Shown here: piece after piece, positions 7,974 through 16,199 of the stretch
Layout of the letters: every line of letters begins with the position of its first letter
Position numbering within the stretch: the stretch's first letter is position 1
Program-made: the position numbers and the translations under genes
Assembly (NCBI GenBank): GCA_035519135.1
Contig: DATIWX010000004.1
Location: forward strand, 1 to 64,000
Direction of reading: 5' to 3'
DNA: 64,000 nucleotides
Origin: VBDM01 sp035519135
GTDB taxonomy: Bacteria > Pseudomonadota > Gammaproteobacteria > Burkholderiales > SG8-39
Notes under the pieces: model-generated
Told to the model about the DNA's origin: nothing
Database searches by the model: none
What the model saw: the letters and a program-made list of their open reading frames with translations, nothing else

Positions 7974-9017
7974 GTGACTCCCGAATCCATCCTCGAGTAT
8001 CCCCAGGCCACCCCGCCCGCCGGAGGCAAGACGCTGGAAATCGCGCCCGGGGCGCACTGGGCGCGGATGCCGCTGCCGTTCGCCCTCGATCACATCAACC
8101 TGTGGCTGCTCGAGGACGAAATCGCCGGGGAGCCTGCCTGGACGCTGATCGACAGCGGCATCGGCGACGACGTTACCCGGGGTCTGTGGGAGCTCGTCCT
8201 CGCCGAGCGCATCGCCGGGCGCCCGGTGGCGCGGCTCATCGTCACCCACCATCATCCCGATCACGCCGGCCTCGCCTCGTGGCTCATCGAGCGCACCGGC
8301 GCGCAGTTGTGGATGCCGCAGGCCGAGTATCTGGCCGCGCACGCCATGCGCGACGGCAGCTCGGGTTTCGGTTTTGACCGCGTTGCCGCCATGTTCGAGC
8401 GCAACGGCCTTGCAGGCGAGAAACTGACGCTGATGCAGCAGCGCCGCAGCAACTACCGCATCCGGGTGCCCGCTTTTCCATCGGACTACCGGCGCCTGAT
8501 GGACGGCGACATCCAGCGGATCGGCGGACGGGCCTGGAAAGTCATCATGGGATACGGTCACGCGCCCGAGCATGCCGCCCTCTACTGCGAAGAGCTGGGT
8601 GTTCTCATCTCCGGAGACATGGTGCTCCCCAAGATCTCGACCAACGTCAGCGTCTGGGCGAACGAGCCCGAAGGCAACCCGCTCGCTCTGTTTCTGAATT
8701 CGCTCTCGCGTTACGCCGGGCTGCCCGCGACCACCCTCACCCTGCCTTCGCACGGCCTCCCCTTCCGCGGCTTGCGCGAGCGCATCGCGCAGCTGAAGGA
8801 GCATCACCGGATGCGGCTGGACGAGCTGTACGAGGTCTGCGACGCGCCCAAAGCGGCGGCGGACGTGCTCGACATCCTGTTCCGCCGCAAGCTCGACACG
8901 CATCAGCTGTTCTTCGCGATGGGCGAAGCGATGGCGCATTTGCACCTGCTCGAACGCGAAGGGCGGCTCGCGCGCGTGGTCGGAAACGACGGCGTGGTCC
9001 GCTACACCCAGGCCTGA
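7974..9017 (+). CDS. Metallo-beta-lactamase-fold hydrolase
   Basis: A 347-residue MBL-fold protein. The zinc motif HHHPDH is at residues 92-97 (HxHxDH). Later metal ligands are visible in GYGHAPEHAALYC (His) and LISGDMVLP (Asp), with a C-terminal winged region (RLDELYEVC onward). The start is taken as GTG at 7974, which gives TPESILEYPQ; upstream in-frame sequence overlaps liuR on the other strand and looks like antisense coding. It may be a lactonase or thioesterase-type hydrolase, and the exact substrate is unknown. It is divergent from liuR (69-base gap) and 7 bases upstream of phaC, with which it is probably cotranscribed. Confidence 0.85.
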   Translation: MTPESILEYPQATPPAGGKTLEIAPGAHWARMPLPFALDHINLWLLEDEIAGEPAWTLIDSGIGDDVTRGLWELVLAERIAGRPVARLIVTHHHPDHAGLASWLIERTGAQLWMPQAEYLAAHAMRDGSSGFGFDRVAAMFERNGLAGEKLTLMQQRRSNYRIRVPAFPSDYRRLMDGDIQRIGGRAWKVIMGYGHAPEHAALYCEELGVLISGDMVLPKISTNVSVWANEPEGNPLALFLNSLSRYAGLPATTLTLPSHGLPFRGLRERIAQLKEHHRMRLDELYEVCDAPKAAADVLDILFRRKLDTHQLFFAMGEAMAHLHLLEREGRLARVVGNDGVVRYTQA

Positions 9018-9024
9018 GCACGAC

Positions 9025-10791
9025 ATGCCCGAAACGCACCCTTCTCCCGATCCCGCGCACAGCGCGAAACTGCTCGCGGACGTGGCGGAGCGTTCCAGGC
9101 GCTTGATGGGGGAATTCCTCCGGAAGCAGGCCGGCAAGGGGCTCGAGTACAGCGACGAGTTCGGGATCGTTCGCGCCTTCGGCGACCTCACCGCCCGCAT
9201 GCTCGCCGAGCCCTGGAAGCTCGCGCAGATGCAGACCAGGATGTTCTGGGATCACGTCGCACTCTGGCAATCGACTGCACTGCGCATGCTGGGCGGGAGC
9301 GCAGGACCGGTCGCCGAGCCCGTCAAGGGCGACAATCGCTTCCGCGAGCCGGATTGGCAGGATCTGTTCCTGTTCGACTACTTCAAGCAGTCCTATCTCA
9401 TCGCCGCCCGCCATCTGCAGGATACCGTGGCGTCGGTGGAAGGCCTGCCCGAGGAAGTGCGAAAGAAAGTCAATTTCTTCACGCGCCAGTACATCGACGC
9501 GCTCTCGCCCTCGAATTTCGCGATGACGAATCCGCAGGTGCTGCGCGAGACCCTGCAATCGGGCGGGCAGAACCTGCTGCGCGGCCTGAACAACCTGCTT
9601 GCCGACATCGAGCGCGGCGGCATCAGCATGACCGACGAAAAGGCGTTCAAGGTCGGCGTCAATGTCGCGACCACGCCGGGGAAAGTGGTCTTCCAGACCG
9701 ATCTGATGCAACTGATTCAGTATGCGCCGAGCACCGCGACTGTGTTCAGGCAGCCGCTGCTGGTGATCCCGCCCTGGATCAACAAGTACTACGTGCTCGA
9801 CCTGCGCGAAAAGAACTCATTCGTGCGCTGGGCGACGGGCGAGGGACACACCGTCTTCGTGGTCTCTTGGGTGAATCCCGGGGAGCGCCACTCGGGAAAG
9901 ACCTTCGAGGACTACATGCTCGAAGGCCCGCTGGCGGCGCTCGATGCGATCGGCCGGGCGACGGGCGGGAGCAAAATCAATCTCGTTGGCTATTGTCTGG
10001 GTGGCACGCTTCTCGGCGCGACGCTCGCGTGGATGGCGGCCAGGAAGGACACACGCGCGGCGTCGGCGACCTTCTTCGCGTCGCTCCTCGATTTCTCCAT
10101 TCCGGGCGAGCTTGGCGTGTTCATCGACGAGGCCCAGGTCCAGAATCTCGAGCGCCGCATGGGCGAGCGCGGCTACCTCGAGGGCACCGAGATGGCCTCG
10201 ACGTTCAACATGCTGCGCGCGAACGACCTGGTGTGGTCATTCGTGGTCAACAACTATCTGCTGGGACGCGATCCGTTTCCTTTCGACCTGCTGTACTGGA
10301 ACTCGGACTCGACGCGCATGCCGGCGAAGATGCACAGCTTCTACCTTAGGAATATGTATCTCGGGAACCGGCTCAAGGAACCGGGGGGCATCACGCTGGC
10401 CGGCGTACCCATCGACCTGCGCAAGATCGCGCTTCCCGCCTACTTCGTCTCCCCGGTCGAGGACCATATCGCCCCGTGGAAATCCACCTACCTGGGCGCG
10501 CGCCTGCTCTCCGGGGCGACACGCTTCGTGCTCGGCGGATCCGGACATATCGCCGGCATCATCAACCCGGCTTCCTCGGGCAAGTACGGCTACTGGACGA
10601 ATGAGACATTGCCCGAGTCAGCGGAAGCGTGGCAGTCGCAGGCGGCTTCGCACGAGGGCTCCTGGTGGAACGACTGGAGAGACTGGATCGCCGGCGTGAA
10701 CGGCTCCGATCGCGTGCCGGCGCGCACCCCCGGCGAAGAAGCGCTGCCCGCCATCGAGGACGCCCCCGGCTCGTACGTCAGCATCAGGTAG
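9025..10791 (+). CDS. phaC: Class I poly(3-hydroxyalkanoate) synthase
   Basis: Polymerises 3-hydroxyacyl-CoA into PHA granules. The 588-residue length fits class I synthases. The N-terminal domain has the PhaC_N region (NRFREPDWQDLFLFDYFKQS). The alpha/beta hydrolase core has the lipase-like box GYCLGGT with catalytic Cys324, the Asp-containing SPVEDHIAPW segment, and the catalytic His in GSGHIAGIINP. WINKYYVLDLREKNSFVRW is a strongly conserved synthase block. No phaA/phaB pair is adjacent, but a thiolase lies in the divergent liu operon. The 3' end overlaps the convergent downstream gene by 8 bases. Confidence 0.96.
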   Translation: MPETHPSPDPAHSAKLLADVAERSRRLMGEFLRKQAGKGLEYSDEFGIVRAFGDLTARMLAEPWKLAQMQTRMFWDHVALWQSTALRMLGGSAGPVAEPVKGDNRFREPDWQDLFLFDYFKQSYLIAARHLQDTVASVEGLPEEVRKKVNFFTRQYIDALSPSNFAMTNPQVLRETLQSGGQNLLRGLNNLLADIERGGISMTDEKAFKVGVNVATTPGKVVFQTDLMQLIQYAPSTATVFRQPLLVIPPWINKYYVLDLREKNSFVRWATGEGHTVFVVSWVNPGERHSGKTFEDYMLEGPLAALDAIGRATGGSKINLVGYCLGGTLLGATLAWMAARKDTRAASATFFASLLDFSIPGELGVFIDEAQVQNLERRMGERGYLEGTEMASTFNMLRANDLVWSFVVNNYLLGRDPFPFDLLYWNSDSTRMPAKMHSFYLRNMYLGNRLKEPGGITLAGVPIDLRKIALPAYFVSPVEDHIAPWKSTYLGARLLSGATRFVLGGSGHIAGIINPASSGKYGYWTNETLPESAEAWQSQAASHEGSWWNDWRDWIAGVNGSDRVPARTPGEEALPAIEDAPGSYVSIR

Positions 10792-11575
10792 GGCGACTGA
10801 GCTCCATCCTGAAATTCCGCAGGTAGCCGAGAGCCGCGATAGCCCGGCTGCCATACCACGCTGTCATTTCGCCGTCGATCAACGCGACCCTTCGCGCCCG
10901 GGACAGGCACGCGCGCACCTCGGCCAGATGATTCTCGCGAAAGGGATACGGCTCGCTCGAGAGCAGGACGACGCGCGCTTCGCCGAGCGCGTCGTCCTCG
11001 AGAGAGACCTTGGGATAGCGTTCGCCGCCATACGCGGGGACGGTTTCCCACTTGACGAGGCCAAGCATGCGCGACACGTAGGTATCGCGCGAAACCGTCA
11101 TCCAGGGGTTCTTCCACACCAGGTAGAGCACCCGCTCAGGAGGAAAGCCGCTCGCCACCGCCTCGAGCGCCGCGTACTCCTTCTGAAACCTTTCGCACAA
11201 GCCTTCGGCCTCGCGCGCGCGCCCGAAGATTCCACCGATCAGCCGGTAAAGCGCAAGGTTGTCGAGCGGCGCGAGCGGGTGCGTGACCACCAGCGTCGGG
11301 ACGAACTCGGCGAGCGCCCGCGCGGCTTCTTTCCGGTTCTCGTCGACGTTGAGGATCACGTGAGTGGGCGCAAGCGTACGTACCTTGTCCAGGTCGACGT
11401 CCTTGGTGCCGCCTACTTTGGGGATGCGGCGGACGGTTTCGCGGGGATGGATGCAGAACCCGGTCCGGCCCGCGATCGCTCCCGCGAGCCCGAGATCGCA
11501 CAGAAGCTCGGTGAGGCTCGGCACCAGGCTGACGATGCGGAAACCGCGGGACGCGGGCACATGCCGGGTACCCAC
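10784..11575 (-). CDS. Helical-backbone metal-receptor (BtuF-like) protein without signal peptide
   Basis: A 263-residue protein of the cobalamin/Fe-siderophore binding-protein fold. It starts with FRIVSLVPSLTELLCDLGLA, the standard first strand-helix of BtuF/FhuD proteins, followed by GRTGFCIHP, VGGTKDVDLDKVRTLAPTHV and LVVTHPLAPL. It ends with SRAIAALGYLRNFR. Unlike true periplasmic receptors it has no signal peptide with either possible GTG start (11575 or 11560). A cytosolic homologue of this type may have another role or bind a corrinoid inside the cell. It follows the SDR gene by 17 bases with no transporter genes beside it. The start choice is uncertain. Confidence 0.75.
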   Translation of the reverse strand: MGTRHVPASRGFRIVSLVPSLTELLCDLGLAGAIAGRTGFCIHPRETVRRIPKVGGTKDVDLDKVRTLAPTHVILNVDENRKEAARALAEFVPTLVVTHPLAPLDNLALYRLIGGIFGRAREAEGLCERFQKEYAALEAVASGFPPERVLYLVWKNPWMTVSRDTYVSRMLGLVKWETVPAYGGERYPKVSLEDDALGEARVVLLSSEPYPFRENHLAEVRACLSRARRVALIDGEMTAWYGSRAIAALGYLRNFRMELSRPT

Positions 11576-11592
11576 CGCGTCGACGAGCCCGC

Positions 11593-12375
11593 TCACTGCG
11601 GCAGGCCGCGCGCTTTCCTCGGTGCCTGTGCAGCCAGCCGGTCGTAGAGCCAGCGCGGCAGCCTGCGCAGCACGATCGAGACCAGCGCCATCTGCCACGG
11701 GACCACGGCGAGGCGGCGCCTGGCGGCAATGACGCGCGCCATCCGCCGGGCGGCATCGTCGGCCTCGATGAGAAACGGCATGCGGTAGCGGTTGGTCGCC
11801 GTCATCGGCGTGCGGATATAGCCCGGGCAGATGGTCACCACCGAAATCCCCGACCCGTGGAGCTCCACGCGCAGGCTCTCGAGGTAGGTGATGGCGGCGG
11901 ACTTGGACGCGCTGTAGGCTCCCCCGCCGGGAAGTCCGCGGAAGCCCGCGACGCTTGCGATTCCGACGAGCGTGCCGCTCCCCCGGACGCGCATGAGCTC
12001 GACGAACGGCTGAAACGTCGCCACCATGCCGCGCACGTTCGTGTCCATGATCTTTTGGAACACGGCAAGGTCTTCCGGATTTTCGGTGAGAGTCCCGGCG
12101 CCGACTCCCGCGTTCGCGATCACGATGTCGGGCGTGCCGAAGCGCCTGGTGAAATCCGCCGCGGCGGCTTGCAGGCTGGACGCATCGGTCACGTCGACCG
12201 GATAGCAGGCTCCGGCGGCGCGCAAGCTCTCGAGAAGCGTCTGCGTGCTTGCGAGGCGTCTTGCGCACAAGCCCAGCACGGCGCCTTCGCCGGCGTAGTG
12301 GGCGGCGAGCGCAGCGCCGATTCCGCTCGATGCGCCGGTGATGAAAATCCTGGAGCCGCTCGGCACGGATATCAA
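11593..12375 (-). CDS. Short-chain dehydrogenase/reductase
   Basis: A 260-residue classical SDR. The NAD(P)-binding motif is TGASSGIGAALAAHYA; an Arg pair (CARRLAS) at the end of the second strand suggests NADP preference. NAGVG follows, and the catalytic Ser and YxxxK appear as GIASVAGFRGLPGGGAYSAS with the Lys directly after. PGYIRTPMT is the usual post-catalytic motif. A hydrophobic C-terminal stretch (MALVSIVLRRLPRWLYDRL) may associate with membrane. The substrate is unknown. The gene is flanked by dsbA-like and metal-receptor-like genes with short gaps. Confidence 0.9.
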   Translation of the reverse strand: MISVPSGSRIFITGASSGIGAALAAHYAGEGAVLGLCARRLASTQTLLESLRAAGACYPVDVTDASSLQAAAADFTRRFGTPDIVIANAGVGAGTLTENPEDLAVFQKIMDTNVRGMVATFQPFVELMRVRGSGTLVGIASVAGFRGLPGGGAYSASKSAAITYLESLRVELHGSGISVVTICPGYIRTPMTATNRYRMPFLIEADDAARRMARVIAARRRLAVVPWQMALVSIVLRRLPRWLYDRLAAQAPRKARGLPQ

Positions 12376-12380
12376 CCCGG

Positions 12381-13022
12381 CTACCGCAGGCGCTCTTCGC
12401 GCGCGAGCTTCACCAGGTGGTCGAGCACCTGCACGACCTGCTCGGTACCCCCAGCGAGCCGTGCGGAAGTGAGGAACTTGCCGTCGATGATGAAAGTCGG
12501 GACCGCGCGCACGCCGTAGGCCTTCAGCACCTCGCGCGCCTGAGCGACCTTGTCCGCGACGACCTGCGACCCATAGGCCTGCGCGAACCGTTCCCGCTCG
12601 ATGCCGTTGCGCGCTGCCCAGTCGACCATGATCTTCTCATCGCTGAGCTGCAGGTTCTCGAAATGGACATTGTCGTACACGGGCCAATGCAGGCGCTCGA
12701 CCTCTCCCAGCATCTCCAGAGCGTAATACAGCTTCGCGTACGGCTCCCAGGCTTCGCTCGACAGTGCCGGCACGCGTCGGACCGCAACGAAGTCTGGCGC
12801 ACCCCGGAGCCAGCGCGACAGAAACGGCTCGGTCTCGTAGCACACGGGACAGCCATAGTAGAAGAACTCGATCACCTCGATGCGCCCGTCGGGGGCCGCG
12901 GGGTGGGGCGGATCGAGGCGCTGGAATTCGCGTCCCGGCTGGAACTGCGCCCAGGCGTTCAGGGCGAGCACGAGCAAAGCCGGTGCGAGCAGCCATTTCC
13001 TCGGGCTGCCGCGTTGCTTCAT
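12381..13022 (-). CDS. Thiol:disulfide interchange protein, DsbA family (CPVC)
   Basis: A 213-residue periplasmic DsbA-like oxidoreductase. The start at ATG 13022 gives a signal peptide (KWLLAPALLVLALNAWAQ) with cleavage likely after AWA. The redox site is C58-P-V-C61 in FFYYGCPVCYE, and the cis-proline loop is RAVPTFIIDG. Length and fold match DsbA. It directly follows a second DsbA gene with the standard CPHC site, with 17 bases between them. The CPVC dipeptide should change redox potential and substrate choice relative to CPHC. The C-terminal half keeps the insertion helices of DsbA. Confidence 0.9.
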   Translation of the reverse strand: MKQRGSPRKWLLAPALLVLALNAWAQFQPGREFQRLDPPHPAAPDGRIEVIEFFYYGCPVCYETEPFLSRWLRGAPDFVAVRRVPALSSEAWEPYAKLYYALEMLGEVERLHWPVYDNVHFENLQLSDEKIMVDWAARNGIERERFAQAYGSQVVADKVAQAREVLKAYGVRAVPTFIIDGKFLTSARLAGGTEQVVQVLDHLVKLAREERLR

Positions 13023-13039
13023 GGGTATGTTCGCCAGGG

Positions 13040-13687
13040 CTACTGCTTGGTTTTGGGGAGCTGCTTGCGCGATTCGCCGATGAGAAAGTCGGTGGTGGCG
13101 AGCATCGCTCTCTGCGAGGTGCTTGCCACTACGAGGTAGCGACCCTGTACGGTCAGCGCGGGCACACCGTCGAGGCGATAGGCGCTCGCCATCTGCCCTG
13201 CCCGGCGCAGCTTGCTCTCCACCGAGAACGAGTGCAAGGCGGCGTCGTACTTGGCCATGTCGACCTTCTGCTTGGCCAGCCACTCGGCAACCCACTTCGA
13301 GAAGGCTTCACCGCGCAGTCTGACGCCGCCCTGCTTGTGAATCGCATCGAACAGGCCCCGGTGCACGCGTTCCACCTCCCCGATCGCCTCCAGGGCGTAG
13401 AAGATCCGCGCGTCGACCGACCAGTCTTCGTTCAGGATTCCGGGTATCCGCTTGAACTGCACGTCCCGCGCGAGGCGCTTCACCCAGGCTTCGAGGTCTG
13501 GCTCGAGCGCATAGCAATGCGGGCAGCGGTACCAGAAGAACTCGATGACCTCGACTTTGCCCGGCGCGTCGGTCGACTGAGCCGGCTTCAGCTCGATATA
13601 GTCGGTCCCCTCGACGGGCGCGCCCTGCGCGAATGACGCGAAAGCGATCAGCAGGCCGGACAAGGCGCTCAGCAGGCGAACGGGCAT
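13040..13687 (-). CDS. dsbA: Thiol:disulfide interchange protein DsbA (CPHC)
   Basis: A 215-residue periplasmic disulfide oxidase. Start ATG 13687 is chosen because an AGGAGA Shine-Dalgarno element lies just upstream and it yields a signal peptide (LLSALSGLLIAFASFAQG). The active site is C55-P-H-C58 in FFWYRCPHCYA, the canonical DsbA dipeptide. The cis-Pro loop is DGVPALTVQGRYLV. It is the first of two tandem DsbA genes and lies 23 bases downstream of the SPOR-domain gene. DsbB was not found in the window. Confidence 0.93.
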   Translation of the reverse strand: MPVRLLSALSGLLIAFASFAQGAPVEGTDYIELKPAQSTDAPGKVEVIEFFWYRCPHCYALEPDLEAWVKRLARDVQFKRIPGILNEDWSVDARIFYALEAIGEVERVHRGLFDAIHKQGGVRLRGEAFSKWVAEWLAKQKVDMAKYDAALHSFSVESKLRRAGQMASAYRLDGVPALTVQGRYLVVASTSQRAMLATTDFLIGESRKQLPKTKQ

Positions 13688-13710
13688 GAGATTGTCTCCT
13701 AGAAGCGTGT

Positions 13711-14295
13711 TCAGTTCGTGGCCGTATCGGTGACCTTCACCAGCGACACGTCGACGCCATTCTGCGTCAGCTGCTGCCTGATGCGGTTGATTTCGTCGAC
13801 GCGGGTGTAGGGCCCGAGCCGCACTCGATACCACACACCCTTGCCCGCGACGTTGGCCGGCTCGACGTTGGCCTCCATCCCCATCAACGCCAGCCTCGCC
13901 TTGAGGCTGTCGGCATCAGCGGGGTTGGGGAAGGAGCCCGCCTGGAGGAAATAGGTCTCCTTGGGCGCGCCCGGCTTGGCCGCCTGCTTGGCTGCTTCCC
14001 GCATCTGGCGCTCGGTGATCGGTTCCTCCTTGCCTGGCAGGATGCGGTAGAAATCGAAGCGCGGCTTGTCGTCGGCCTTGGCTGCCTTCGCGGTCTCGAG
14101 TGCTTTTTGATCGGAGGCCAGGGGCTTGTCCTGAACCTTCGGCCGGTCGGCAAAGGGAATCGGCGTCTTGAAGAAATAGATCGCGATTCCGGCTGCGACG
14201 CCCAGCCCCAGGAGGAAGCCGAAAAAAAGGCCGATTAGGAAGCTCCCCGAGGAATCCGGTCTTGGCGGGCGGACCTGCTTGTAGTCAAAGCTCAT
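13711..14295 (-). CDS. SPOR-domain inner-membrane protein (FtsN-like)
   Basis: A 194-residue protein with a short cytoplasmic N-terminus, one transmembrane helix (FLIGLFFGFLLGLGVAAGIA, about residues 20-40), a charged linker rich in Lys/Ala/Pro/Asp, and a C-terminal SPOR domain (about residues 115-190). The domain shows the FLQAGSFPNPADADSLKARL start and GVWYRVRLGPYTRVDEINRI end. SPOR domains bind denuded peptidoglycan glycan strands at the septum, so a cell-division or wall role is likely. It follows argS by 12 bases, a linkage frequent in betaproteobacteria. Confidence 0.9.
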   Translation of the reverse strand: MSFDYKQVRPPRPDSSGSFLIGLFFGFLLGLGVAAGIAIYFFKTPIPFADRPKVQDKPLASDQKALETAKAAKADDKPRFDFYRILPGKEEPITERQMREAAKQAAKPGAPKETYFLQAGSFPNPADADSLKARLALMGMEANVEPANVAGKGVWYRVRLGPYTRVDEINRIRQQLTQNGVDVSLVKVTDTATN

Positions 14296-14307
14296 CGCGG
14301 CGACACG

Positions 14308-15972
14308 TCACATTTTCTCGGGCTGGCTCACGCCCAGCAAGGACAGCCCGTTGCGCAACACTTGGCGCACGGCATGACATAGCGCCAGCCTGGCCAAACG
14401 CGCCGGCGCTTCGGGGACGAGTATGCGTTCGGCATTATAGTAACTGTGAAATTCCCCCGCCAGCTCCCGCAGGAAAAAGACGACCTGGTGCGGAGCGAGT
14501 TCACCCGTGGCGTTCTCGAGCACTTCCGGAAACTCGCCCAGCCTCTGCAGCAGGCCCAGCTCGCGGGCACTCGTCAGGGACGCGAGGTCTGCATCCTCGA
14601 ACGCGCGATCCGCATCCTGGTCCGCGAACTGGGTTCGCCACTGATCAAGCACCGAGCAGATTCGCGCATGGGCATACTGCACGTAGTAGACCGGGTTCTC
14701 CTCCGATTGCGACTTGGCGAGGTCGACGTCGAACACAAACTCGGTGTCGGCCCGGCGGGACAGGAGAAAGAAGCGCACCGCGTCGCGTCCGACCTCGTCG
14801 ATTAGCTCGCGCAGCGTGACATAGGAGCCGGCGCGCTTGGAGATCTTCATCTCCTCGCCGCCTTTCATCACCGTGACCATCTTGTGCAGGATGTAGTCCG
14901 GATAGCCCTTCGGGATGCTGCGCTCCCATTTCGAGGACGCGGCCTGCAATCCGGCGCGCACGCGCGTCACCGTACTGTGATGATCGGATCCCTGGATGTT
15001 GATCGCGCGGGTATAGCCACGCTCCCACTTCGTCAGGTGGTAGGCGACATCGGGGACAAAATAGGTGTACTCCCCGTCGGATTTGCGCATGACGCGGTCC
15101 TTGTCGTCGCCGTAGTCGGTGGTCTTGAGCCACAGCGCCCCGTCCCGCTCGAAGGCCTTGCCGGCCTCGATCAAGGAGTGAACGGTCTTCTCCACGCGGC
15201 CGTCGCGGTAGAGCGAAGACTCGAGGTAGTAGTTGTCGAAGCGGACGCCGAACGCGCGCAAATCGAGGTCCTGTTCCTTGCGCAGCTCGGCCACGGCAAA
15301 TCGAGTCACCGATTCGAGATCTTCCCCGTCCGGGTTCCCGGCCGCGAGATATCTTTCGGCGATCTCGCGCACGTAGTCGCCGTGGTAGCCGTCCACCGGA
15401 AATTCCGACGGCGTCCCGAGCTTCTCGCGAATCCGCGCCTGGACCGAAAGCCCGAGATTACGGATCTGCGCTCCGGCGTCGTTGTAGTAGAACTCGCGCG
15501 TCACGCGCCATCCCTGCGATTCGAGCAGCGCCCCGATAGCGTCGCCGAGCGCGGCCTGCCTGCCGTGGCCGACATGCAGCGGACCCGTGGGATTGGCCGA
15601 GACGAACTCGAGCATCACCTGCTTGCCGCCGACTCGATCCGCGCGGCCGTAGCGCTCTCCCTGCGCGAGCACCGTCTTTACGGTGTGCTGCTTCGCTGCG
15701 GGGTGAACACGGAAATTGATAAACCCGGAGCCGGCGATCTCGGGAACGACCCACTGGGACCGCGGCATGGCCTCGAGCAAGGCTTGGGCCGCTTGACGCG
15801 GGGCCTGCTTCAGCTGGCGGGCGAGCTGCATCGCCACGGGCGAGGAAAAATCGCCGTGCTGCGCCTGCTTTGGGCGTTCGAGCGAAATCAGCGAGCCCGG
15901 TTGCTGCGGGGCGACCTTGGCGAGGGCGCGGGTAAGCAGCTCGGTGATATGGGACTTGATCTCGGCAGACAT
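14308..15972 (-). CDS. argS: Arginyl-tRNA synthetase
   Basis: Class I aminoacyl-tRNA synthetase charging tRNA-Arg. The 554-residue protein has the N-terminal Add-1 domain, the HIGH-type motif within ANPTGPLHVGHGRQAALGDA, the catalytic Rossmann core, and a degenerate KMSKS loop (MKISKRAGSYVTLRELIDEV). A DALR anticodon-binding domain makes up the C-terminus (about residues 430-554). The gene is first in the argS-SPOR-dsbA-dsbA run and has a TATAAT box 24 bases upstream of the ATG. Confidence 0.97.
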   Translation of the reverse strand: MSAEIKSHITELLTRALAKVAPQQPGSLISLERPKQAQHGDFSSPVAMQLARQLKQAPRQAAQALLEAMPRSQWVVPEIAGSGFINFRVHPAAKQHTVKTVLAQGERYGRADRVGGKQVMLEFVSANPTGPLHVGHGRQAALGDAIGALLESQGWRVTREFYYNDAGAQIRNLGLSVQARIREKLGTPSEFPVDGYHGDYVREIAERYLAAGNPDGEDLESVTRFAVAELRKEQDLDLRAFGVRFDNYYLESSLYRDGRVEKTVHSLIEAGKAFERDGALWLKTTDYGDDKDRVMRKSDGEYTYFVPDVAYHLTKWERGYTRAINIQGSDHHSTVTRVRAGLQAASSKWERSIPKGYPDYILHKMVTVMKGGEEMKISKRAGSYVTLRELIDEVGRDAVRFFLLSRRADTEFVFDVDLAKSQSEENPVYYVQYAHARICSVLDQWRTQFADQDADRAFEDADLASLTSARELGLLQRLGEFPEVLENATGELAPHQVVFFLRELAGEFHSYYNAERILVPEAPARLARLALCHAVRQVLRNGLSLLGVSQPEKM

Positions 15973-15995
15973 GAGGAGCCGAAAATGGGCCGCGT

Positions 15996-16001
15996 ATTAT
16001 A
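15996..16001 (-). promoter_or_regulatory. Possible -10 box of argS promoter
   Basis: A perfect TATAAT on the minus strand lies 24 bases before the argS ATG, which would give a leader of about 16 bases. No good TTGACA match stands 16-18 bases further upstream, so the call is tentative. Confidence 0.35.
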
Positions 16002-16085
16002 CCTTCCGCTGCGTGCCGGCCCTGCTTGATCCCAGGAGTCGAGGCACGCGAAAATAGCGACCGGATATTTCCAATGGAGAACCGA

Positions 16086-16190
16086 GTGGGCAAAGGCGAC
16101 AAGCGCACCTTCCGCGGCAAGGTTTTCAAGGGATCGCACGGCAAGACTCGCCCACGCAAGGTGAAAAAGAAAGCGAAGAAGCCCGCCTGA
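16086..16190 (+). CDS. Small ribosomal protein bTHX (30S protein Thx family)
   Basis: A 34-residue, very basic protein: GKGDKRTFRGKVFKGSHGKT followed by RPRKVKKKAKKPA. This matches the GKGDKRTxRGKxxxGSxGKxRPxK pattern of the bTHX peptide bound to the 30S head. The start is GTG at 16086, with a GGAGAA Shine-Dalgarno just before it; an in-frame ATG at 16074 overlaps that element and would add four residues (MENR) not seen in the family. It stands alone on the plus strand between divergent argS and convergent priA, and is easy to miss because of its size. Confidence 0.88.
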   Translation: MGKGDKRTFRGKVFKGSHGKTRPRKVKKKAKKPA

Positions 16191-16199
16191 GAACGGGCG

